DNA of 48,628 nucleotides from Alphaproteobacteria bacterium (GTDB taxonomy: Bacteria > Pseudomonadota > Alphaproteobacteria > JACZXZ01). The stretch covers positions 1 to 48,628 of the forward strand of contig DASPOR010000081.1 of the NCBI GenBank assembly GCA_035625915.1, read 5' to 3'. Under the pieces are notes generated by a model, which saw only the letters and a list, made by a program, of their open reading frames with translations, searched no databases and was not told the DNA's origin. Of this stretch, positions 43,312 through 48,628 are shown one piece after another. A program made the position numbers and the translations under genes. Every line of letters begins with the position of its first letter. Position 1 is the stretch's first letter.

Positions 43312-44020
43312 CGCCAGGCCCTTTCGGCGTGCGGGGTGTGATCAGTGCGCCGACAAGGGTGCCCGAAAGCGCGCCGATGAGGATGTACCACTTGCCCGGG
43401 ACATAGTGCTCGGCGGCGACGGCAACGAGTGCAGCCGTGACCCAGGGGACGATGTCGCGCCGCCCGCGCCAGAGCCCGACAAGGAGTGCGATGAATACCG
43501 CGGTGAAGGCGAAATCGAGGCCGAATTCCGCGGGGTCCCGAATGGCGCTTCCCGCGGTGAACCCGACGATGGTGGCACTCACCCACGCAAGGAAGATCGG
43601 CAAGCCGGCACCGACGAAGAAACCTGCATTCCGTTCGCCGCGCGCGAATTCGCGCATCGAGAGCGCCCATCCTTCATCGACAAGGAAAAACATGGAGCCG
43701 TAGGCGACGAGCGGGGGAAGTGCGCCGAACCAGGGCCGCATCGCGGCACCCATCAGCAGGTGCCGCAGATTGATCACGAGCGTGGTCAGCACGAGGGCCC
43801 CGATCGGGAGCGGCGATATCCAAAGGCCGAGAGCGACGAATTGCGCGGACCCCGCATAGACGAGGGAACTCATCAGCGTTGCGTCGGTCATTCGCATTCC
43901 CGCCTGGCGCGCGAGGAGGCCGAAGACGCAGCCATAGGCGAAGACCGAAAGTGCGATCGGCAGGCTGGCAACGGCACCCGCACGCATACCCGCCAAATCG
44001 AATCGAACCTCGCTCGTCAT
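43301..44020 (-). CDS. azlC: AzlC-family branched-chain amino acid exporter subunit
   Basis: A 239-residue membrane protein with five or more helices. The AzlC core is LPIALSVFAYGCVFGLLARQAGM, LVYAGSAQFVALGLW and NLRHLLMGAAMRPWF. The ATG at 44020 follows GGGAG; a TTG at 44035 is also in frame. It is the first gene of the azlCD pair. The 357 bases upstream carry palindromic repeats and no gene. Confidence 0.92.
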   Translation of the reverse strand: MTSEVRFDLAGMRAGAVASLPIALSVFAYGCVFGLLARQAGMRMTDATLMSSLVYAGSAQFVALGLWISPLPIGALVLTTLVINLRHLLMGAAMRPWFGALPPLVAYGSMFFLVDEGWALSMREFARGERNAGFFVGAGLPIFLAWVSATIVGFTAGSAIRDPAEFGLDFAFTAVFIALLVGLWRGRRDIVPWVTAALVAVAAEHYVPGKWYILIGALSGTLVGALITPRTPKGPGDAE

Positions 44021-44377
44021 GCACGACTCCCGCAAGAATATTCGACTGCCGAACGCCCGCGCGATTAGAGGCCCGGTGCCATTCTCAAGCCGGCGCGATT
44101 TTTAGCCCGGCCCATTTCACCGCGGCAAGCATCCTATGATGGATTTGAAGTTCCTATGATCTTGGAGGTGTCCACGTTTAGGAACTTCAATTCCGAAGGC
44201 CACACGCGATTCGATAGAGTGCTCGTGTGGCTTTGAATCCGAAATTCGCTCACGGCCTCGCCGCAAGATTCGGCGAATTTCGGATGCGCCACGCGAGTGC
44301 CGACGGTCCGGCACTTGCCGTTCGGCATCGCAGGGAGTAATCAGGACCGCGCGCCACCGAATGACAGGCTTCACGGC
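44021..44377. other. Intergenic region with composite palindromic repeat
   Basis: This 357-base divergent gap lies between azlC and the EI24-like gene. It holds module A (44141-44194), a connector hairpin CCACACG/CGTGTGG (44200-44230) and module B (44225-44293). I see nothing else. Promoters for both genes must lie around or inside these repeats. Confidence 0.75.
44141..44293. repeat. Composite palindromic repeat (modules A + connector + B)
   Basis: Arm GGATTTGAAGTTCCT (44141-44155) pairs with AGGAACTTCAATTCC (44180-44194), one mismatch. CCACACG (44200-44206) pairs with CGTGTGG (44224-44230). GAATCCGAAATTCG (44235-44248) pairs with CGAATTTCGGATGC (44274-44287), one mismatch. This is the most compact copy with all three hairpins, and module C is absent. 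Confidence 0.85.
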
Positions 44378-45052
44378 ATGCTCGACAACATTTCACGCAC
44401 GATCGCTCAGCTGGGCGACCCGCGCATTCTCGCGGTCCTCTTCAAGAGCATCGGCCTGACCGTCGCGATCCTGGCCGTCCTGTTGATCGGGTTCTGGTAT
44501 GGGATCGAACAGATCCACGTTTCGCAGCACTGGTTGCAATGGCTGATCGATCTTTTGGGCGTGCTTGCAGAAATATTGCTCGCGTGGATCCTCTTCGCGG
44601 TCGTGGCGAGCGTGATCGTCAGCTTTTTTCTCGATACGGTCGCCGGTTCGGTCGAGGAAAAGCACTATCCGGGACTGGGGCTCGCGCGCCGGCAAACGAT
44701 CCGTGAGCTTCTCGTCGGAGGTCTCCAATTTGCAGGCGTTGCGATTCTCGTCAATCTTCTCGCACTCCCGATCTATTTGTTCGTGCCCGCAATTAATCTC
44801 TTGGTTTTCTATTGTGTGAACGGCTACCTTCTGAGCCGCGAATATTTCGAGCTGGTCGCGTTTCGCCGGGTCGAGCCGCTTGAGGCGCGGCGGCTTCGGT
44901 TGGCTCATCCGGTCGCGATGCTTCTGACGGGAGTGCTCATCGCCTTTCTGCTCACCGTGCCGGTCGTCAACCTTCTGGCCCCCATCCTCGCAACGATGCT
45001 CATGGTTCACGTGTTTCATGGTTTTACGTCCCGAGATGCATCTTCCAGTTGA
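44378..45052 (+). CDS. EI24/CysZ-like membrane protein
   Basis: A 224-residue protein of the EI24 domain family, which includes the sulfate channel CysZ. It has four hydrophobic blocks: SIGLTVAILAVLLIGFWYGI, LLGVLAEILLAWILFAVVASVIVSFFLDTVAGSVE, LLVGGLQFAGVAILVNLLALPIYLFVPAINLLVFYCVNGYLLSREYFE, and HPVAMLLTGVLIAFLLTVPVVNLLAPILATMLMVH. The NGYLLSREYFE segment is typical of the family. The ATG at 44378 is chosen over a start at 44297, which would add a repeat-encoded leader. Its substrate is unknown. A bactofilin gene follows by 59 bases. Confidence 0.82.
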   Translation: MLDNISRTIAQLGDPRILAVLFKSIGLTVAILAVLLIGFWYGIEQIHVSQHWLQWLIDLLGVLAEILLAWILFAVVASVIVSFFLDTVAGSVEEKHYPGLGLARRQTIRELLVGGLQFAGVAILVNLLALPIYLFVPAINLLVFYCVNGYLLSREYFELVAFRRVEPLEARRLRLAHPVAMLLTGVLIAFLLTVPVVNLLAPILATMLMVHVFHGFTSRDASSS

Positions 45053-45111
45053 CGATTTTTTGTGAATGCCCGATCACTGGTTGAGCGGGAAAAGACAACG
45101 ATAGGAAACCG

Positions 45112-45771
45112 ATGATCTTTCGACGGAAGAAATCGCCAGCACCTCCCACTGACGGGCGCCGAACGGACGCACTCGATCGGCCCCTTGGTCCGAGCGTGCG
45201 ACCGGTGCGCCCGCTTGTCCAATCGACGGCAGCCTCGGCGGGGCTTGAAGGGCGGCTTGACGCCGGGGCGAAATCAGCACCACCGGCGCTACGGGCCGAG
45301 CCCCTCAGCCGTGCCGCCAGCACGTCGCCCCCGCGGGCACAAGCAAGCACCTCGTCCCTGCCCGAGAGCGGAAGATTGACGATCGGGCGGGATATCACCC
45401 TCAACGGCCAGATCGGCGCCTGCGAGCGGCTCATCGTCGAAGGAAGCGTCGAAGGCGATCTTGCCGATGGCCACACTATCGAAGTGATCGAGGGCGGGCG
45501 CTTCGAGGGCAAGGCCACGGTGGAAACCGCCACGATCGCCGGACGCTTCGAGGGTGCGCTTACCGTCGCCGGAACGCTCGCGATCCAACGCACCGGCCAT
45601 GTCGAGGGTACCGTGCGCTATGGCCGGCTCGAGATCGAGGCCGGCGGCACGATCGGCGGAGACGTGAAATCCCTTGCGGCCGATAGACCGGCGGTGCCCG
45701 AAAAAGGCACACAGCTCTTTGCCGAGGGGGCAGTCGGTTTGCGCGCGCTCAAAAATGGGGGCGAAGACTGA
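45112..45771 (+). CDS. Bactofilin
   Basis: A 219-residue polymer-forming cytoskeletal protein. The central right-handed beta-helix runs from about 85 to 190 (RLTIGRDITLNGQIGACERLIVEGSVEGDLADG, then repeating turns such as GGRFEGKATVETATIAGRFEGALTVAGTL). It is flanked by a Pro/Ala/Arg-rich N-terminus of about 80 residues and a short tail. Bactofilins form nucleotide-free filaments on the inner membrane and place cell-wall enzymes. No M23 peptidase, a common partner, is adjacent. Confidence 0.9.
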   Translation: MIFRRKKSPAPPTDGRRTDALDRPLGPSVRPVRPLVQSTAASAGLEGRLDAGAKSAPPALRAEPLSRAASTSPPRAQASTSSLPESGRLTIGRDITLNGQIGACERLIVEGSVEGDLADGHTIEVIEGGRFEGKATVETATIAGRFEGALTVAGTLAIQRTGHVEGTVRYGRLEIEAGGTIGGDVKSLAADRPAVPEKGTQLFAEGAVGLRALKNGGED

Positions 45772-45835
45772 TATGCCGTGCCTGAAATTGCCGGTCGCGA
45801 AGCCGGCGCGCATCGCCACTGGCACTTTCTAAGAC

Positions 45836-46381
45836 ATGGGCATTTTCCAAGACCACCATGCGGCTGAAAGCAGGGGCGATTGGGTCAACGGCAGGGCGAA
45901 TTCGCCGCGAAGTCGGAGGCCGGGGCTGCGCGTAGCCGTCTACGCAGCCATGTTGGCCCTTGTCGCGTGCAATGGACCGGCATCCAGCACGATAGACGGC
46001 TCGGCAGGGGACAGTGCCAATCCGGAGCACCTGTCGTCCCTCGAGCCCGACGCTAAATCCTCGAAGACCGACTCGCTGCCCACGCCCGCGCGCCTCAAGG
46101 GCCTGAGTGAAGGCCAGCTCAAAGCGGCACTTGGCGAACCGACGCTCCTGCGCCAGGAAGGCAATGCCCAGCTTTGGCAATATGCGGGAAGCGGATGCGT
46201 GCTCCACGTCTTTCTCTACGACGATCACGGCACCTACCGTGTCACCTATTCGCAGGTGCGCGTCGATGACCCCGAAGTCGCCAATCCGCCGACCTGCGTC
46301 GAATGGAAGAGCACCCCGCGCAGTGCGACGACGGCCGGGCGCACCACGTTGCCGGCGCCAGCGGGACAGCCGCCGTCATAA
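45836..46381 (+). CDS. Predicted lipoprotein, SmpA/BamE-like fold suggested
   Basis: I do not recognise this 181-residue protein as a named family. A hydrophobic stretch ends in LVAC at about residues 42-45, a lipobox; the ~30 charged residues before it are unusually long, so the true start may be later. Residues 85-135 (LKGLSEGQLKAALGEPTLLRQEGNAQLWQYAGSGCVLHVFLY in part) resemble the SmpA/OmlA fold of BamE, in which a short helix motif is followed by a beta-sheet. The Ala/Pro-rich tail is likely disordered. It follows the bactofilin gene by 64 bases on the same strand. Confidence 0.68.
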   Translation: MGIFQDHHAAESRGDWVNGRANSPRSRRPGLRVAVYAAMLALVACNGPASSTIDGSAGDSANPEHLSSLEPDAKSSKTDSLPTPARLKGLSEGQLKAALGEPTLLRQEGNAQLWQYAGSGCVLHVFLYDDHGTYRVTYSQVRVDDPEVANPPTCVEWKSTPRSATTAGRTTLPAPAGQPPS

Positions 46382-46420
46382 GCACGTTGTCGGGGCGGGC
46401 GGGGCCGGCCGGCACGGCTC

Positions 46421-46500
46421 GTGCGGCTTGGAATCCAAAATTCGCTGACGGCTGTGCACCCGGCTAGTGTGGCGAATCCGAAATTCGCCAAATTAGGGGG
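46421..46500. repeat. Palindromic repeat, module B, copy 4
   Basis: A left unit containing GAATCCAAAATTCGC (46431-46445) is followed by TAGTGTGGCGAATCCGAA (from 46465) and AAATTCGCCAAATTAGGGGG. The right 36 bases are nearly the same as those at 14866-14901. It lies 40 bases after the lipoprotein stop. The rest of the 263-base gap up to 46644 shows nothing definite. Confidence 0.8.
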
Positions 46501-46644
46501 CGAGACCGTTTGCACCTCAAGCCCCACCTCCGCCCGAGACGGGGCGATTCTATGCTTGCAGGTGTCATGGAATGCAGCAGCGGGGCGACGACGGCCCGCT
46601 GCGGCAAAAGGATGAAGCCGCTCGCGATACAGGGACACTCGCAA

Positions 46645-47040
46645 TTATTTTTTCTTTAGATGCCAGTGGTGCTTGCAAGGAGGATTATTGACATCGGCGT
46701 CGATAACATCTCCAACGACACGACCATGAATATCGACTGTGCCGCCGTCCACATCGATTGAAACGTCCTGAAATGATCCATCCTTGTTAGGATCAAAAGC
46801 CATCGTATATTTCTTTAGTGCGCTGTTGGTAAATGTCAGCGTTTCACCCTTGATGGTAACCGTTACATCGTCCGTCGCTGGACAATTTGCATTTTCGCTC
46901 CCGCTTTTTACCAGCGTCCTCGTTCCGATGTAGTCGCCGTCGAACGCATTTTCGGCACTCAGAGGCGGTCCTGCGACAAGGCAGATCAGCGCGCAAATCC
47001 CCAAAATCACTGAGCAACGTTCCGTGTGCCAACGAGACAT
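46645..47040 (-). CDS. Small secreted protein of unknown function
   Basis: A 131-residue exported protein I cannot place in a named family. The signal peptide is VILGICALICLVAGPPLSAENA. The mature part is beta-rich (FDGDYIGTRTLVKSGS, DVTVTIKGETLTFTNSALKKY) with an EF-hand-like loop DPNKDGSF that lacks the final acidic residue. Two cysteines, in NCPATDD and NPPCKHHWHL, could form a disulfide. The Lys-rich, His-containing end HHWHLKKK is distinctive. GGAG lies 10 bases before the ATG. Base composition is lower in GC than the neighbours. It follows the channel gene by 52 bases and is probably in its operon. Confidence 0.78.
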   Translation of the reverse strand: MSRWHTERCSVILGICALICLVAGPPLSAENAFDGDYIGTRTLVKSGSENANCPATDDVTVTIKGETLTFTNSALKKYTMAFDPNKDGSFQDVSIDVDGGTVDIHGRVVGDVIDADVNNPPCKHHWHLKKK

Positions 47041-47092
47041 GGGCTTCAGCTCCTCAGCTATGCGAGCGCTCCGGATTCCGAGCCACGTCATG

Positions 47093-47788
47093 TCACTTGC
47101 TCGCCTGGGGATAAAGTCCCGCAAGGCGCGCAATAAGGATTGCGACGAAAAACACGCCCGTGAATTCCTCGATGATTACGAACGAGCGGGCCTGATCCGT
47201 GACCGGCACGATATCGCCATAGCCCACGGTCGTGAGAGTCGTGAAACTGAAATAGAGGAGGCGAAAGACCGCATGCGGATCGGTCGCATCCGCCTGCGGA
47301 AAGTTAAACGAACCCGGCGTGAAGCTCTCCACCACGGAATAGATGAAGGCAAAAAGGAAGATAATCATGATGTAGCTGGCAAGCGCGCCGTGCAGTTTGT
47401 CGGCTGTGACAGGGCCTCTCTTTAGGATGTACCGGAGAACTTCGCCAATTGTAAGCAAGAGAAAGAAGATGAAGATAACGACTGCAAGCCGATCCAGCAC
47501 CTCGTTAGCAGTCAAAATCGACGCCCACAGCAGGGCAATCGCAAGGACGGCCAGCCCGAGTTCCGCAATCAGCATGCGCCTATTCTGGCCCACGGCGAAT
47601 GCTCCGCCGACAAGTACCAGGGAATAAAAGGCCGCCAATATGACTCGGCCAATGGCGTTACCGTGCGCGTAAGGATAGACCAGGATGGTACCGATCAGAG
47701 CCAGCAGGAGATAAGTGCACGGCCCGTGCCCGGCGAACGCCTGCACCAGGTCTTTATCGACTTCATATTTTTGCCTGCCGCCCCTCAC
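47093..47788 (-). CDS. Six-TM potassium channel-like protein
   Basis: A 231-residue membrane protein ending in an ion-channel pore module. The selectivity filter TTVGYGD is intact in YFSFTTLTTVGYGDIVPV, followed by the inner helix FVIIEEFTGVFFVAILIARLAGLY. Five further helices precede the pore. The fourth has no regular Arg/Lys ladder, so voltage gating is not suggested, and there is no cytoplasmic RCK or cNMP domain. The start is the GTG at 47788 with GGAG 7 bases before it. GC content is lower than in surrounding genes. Confidence 0.88.
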   Translation of the reverse strand: MRGGRQKYEVDKDLVQAFAGHGPCTYLLLALIGTILVYPYAHGNAIGRVILAAFYSLVLVGGAFAVGQNRRMLIAELGLAVLAIALLWASILTANEVLDRLAVVIFIFFLLLTIGEVLRYILKRGPVTADKLHGALASYIMIIFLFAFIYSVVESFTPGSFNFPQADATDPHAVFRLLYFSFTTLTTVGYGDIVPVTDQARSFVIIEEFTGVFFVAILIARLAGLYPQASK

Positions 47789-47922
47789 GTGCTCGCTCCG
47801 TCATTATTCCACGCGCGAAGGGTATCCAGTCCGGCTATTATAGCTCGATTTTTGTTGTCGTCATGCCCGGAGCCGGCCGCGTACTTGTTATGCCGGCGAG
47901 CCGGAGTCGGTGCACGTTCGCA

Positions 47923-47992
47923 GCACCCGAAACGGGTGCACGCGTCTCATCAATCCTACCCTCGCGCTCAATTCCCCCGCTTGCCGACGGGG
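47923..47992 (+). other. Two hairpins in the channel-PAS gap
   Basis: GCACCCG-AAA-CGGGTGC (47923-47939) is a perfect 7-bp hairpin. CCCCG (47975-47979) and CGGGG (47988-47992) form a second one, followed on the plus strand by CTTTTCCTT. That second one has terminator character only on the plus strand, yet both flanking genes are on the minus strand. The rest of this 248-base gap includes a fragment like module C (CGTCATGCCCGG). Confidence 0.35.
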
Positions 47993-48036
47993 CTTTTCCT
48001 TGTGCGCGCGACCGGACGATACATTAGACGTCAAAA

Positions 48037-48528
48037 TTAGCGCTTTGCCTTTTCGGGAACGGTGCCGCGCATGCTGGCTACGAGAATCATATCGACACGA
48101 TCCCCATCGGACGACAGCGGCAGCGCGAGCCGGGTGTATTCGTAAGGCTCGCCATCGAGTACCCCGCGAATTTCGTAGCAAATCGGGCTCCGACCCCGAA
48201 CGCACTCGCTCAAATGCCGCGTGACGAGCGTGCCGAATACCATATCCGTGTAATCGAGCGTCGTAAGCCCGGTCATATCGCTAGCGCCGGGGTTGGCCAT
48301 CTTTCTGCCATAGAGGCGATACCGGAAACGCGAGGGTCCCTCAACTTCGAGAAGGTGCACACGTCCCACGAGGTTGTAATGCAGTTCAGAGGGGTCGATG
48401 TCGCTCGGGGGTGGCATGGCGCGACCGCGACGCTTTTGTTGCCACTCGGTGTGGAGTATTCCCAGTGCCAACGGCAATGACTCGGTGGCGCAATCGAGCC
48501 GGTGCTCCTTCATCAGCACGAAACCCAT
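48037..48528 (-). CDS. PAS-fold protein (PAS_5 type)
   Basis: A 163-residue stand-alone protein of the PAS_5 family, abundant in Rhodospirillales-type genomes. Family features are LHTEWQQKRRGRAMPPPSDIDPSEL near the N-terminus, RFRYRLYGRKMANPGASDMTGL in the middle, and YEYTRLALPLSSDGDRVDMILVASM at the end. It has no output domain and the ligand is unknown. GAGG lies 6 bases before the ATG. The last 100 bases of the window show no further gene I can support. Confidence 0.85.
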   Translation of the reverse strand: MGFVLMKEHRLDCATESLPLALGILHTEWQQKRRGRAMPPPSDIDPSELHYNLVGRVHLLEVEGPSRFRYRLYGRKMANPGASDMTGLTTLDYTDMVFGTLVTRHLSECVRGRSPICYEIRGVLDGEPYEYTRLALPLSSDGDRVDMILVASMRGTVPEKAKR

Positions 48529-48628
48529 GGCTAGCCTCTGTCCTTTCTGCCATTGCCCGCGTCGGCCAGTTGGGTCTCAGGCTAAGTCCGCAGCGCATCG
48601 GTGTCGAATCCCGCACGCCGCCGAGTGG

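Noticed and set aside
47975-47992. Intrinsic terminator of the PAS gene
   Set aside because: The T-rich tail follows the stem on the plus strand only, while the PAS gene is on the minus strand.
1-48628. Defence island, secretion system, prophage or biosynthetic cluster
   Set aside because: No nuclease, toxin-antitoxin, integrase, structural phage, secretion or large synthase gene was found on either strand.

Overview
The window is GC-rich, densely packed chromosomal DNA from an alphaproteobacterium. The evidence is a Fur/Mur-type regulator without the zinc-binding cysteines, a MucR/Ros-type regulator, a TIGR02186-TauE/SafE pair, a bactofilin, adjacent ornithine-lipid-type acyltransferase genes, and the runs tsaB-rimI, olsB-plsC-miaB-phoH-ybeY-corC-lnt and mutS/glnD/murJ/trpS. 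The style resembles Rhodospirillales, but genus cannot be set from sequence alone. I see no rRNA, tRNA, CRISPR array, insertion sequence, phage or plasmid gene. Most of the window is housekeeping; the accessory signal lies between genes.

Layout. 1-9.3 kb (minus strand): translation and tRNA quality genes (tsaB, rimI, miaB, ybeY), phoH, envelope lipid genes (olsB, plsC, lnt), corC, and the regulators fur/mur and mucR. 9.5-12.7 kb: a cell-wall group with a D-Ala-D-Ala dipeptidase, a secreted polysaccharide deacetylase and a Bax-like glucosaminidase. 12.9-17.6 kb: NifU-like Fe-S protein, class III adenylate cyclase, a universal stress protein/TIGR02186/TauE operon, and a small monooxygenase-fold protein. 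17.8-28.4 kb: trpS, murJ, a GST with a divergent HxlR regulator, glnD, an orphan lipoprotein and mutS. 28.5-31.7 kb: phoR, phoU and phoB without the pst transporter genes that usually sit among them. 31.7-38.2 kb: a Pat-type protein acetyltransferase, a macrodomain hydrolase, a mandelate-racemase-like enolase-superfamily enzyme, alanine dehydrogenase and a HAD hydrolase. 38.5-44.0 kb: AmpG-like permease, typA, PfkB kinase and azlCD. 44.4-48.5 kb: EI24/CysZ-like membrane protein, bactofilin, an unknown lipoprotein, a lower-GC pair (secreted protein plus six-TM potassium channel) and a PAS-fold protein.

The most unusual feature is a modular family of extragenic palindromes. Three palindromic modules (called A, B and C here) recur near 11.2-11.5, 14.9, 17.6-17.8, 39.9, 44.1-44.3 and 46.4-46.5 kb, usually within a few bases of a stop codon, and in one case supplying it. 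A separate element, two tandem 112-bp units each with a GGCTGC/GCAGCC hairpin, fills the gap at 38.2-38.4 kb. Other points of interest are the missing pst genes with a degenerate Pho-box candidate before phoU, an Arg where mandelate racemase has Lys166, a pat-macrodomain neighbourhood, and perfect palindromes in front of pat and in the gst/hxlR promoter region. I found no clear defence, secretion or biosynthetic island.
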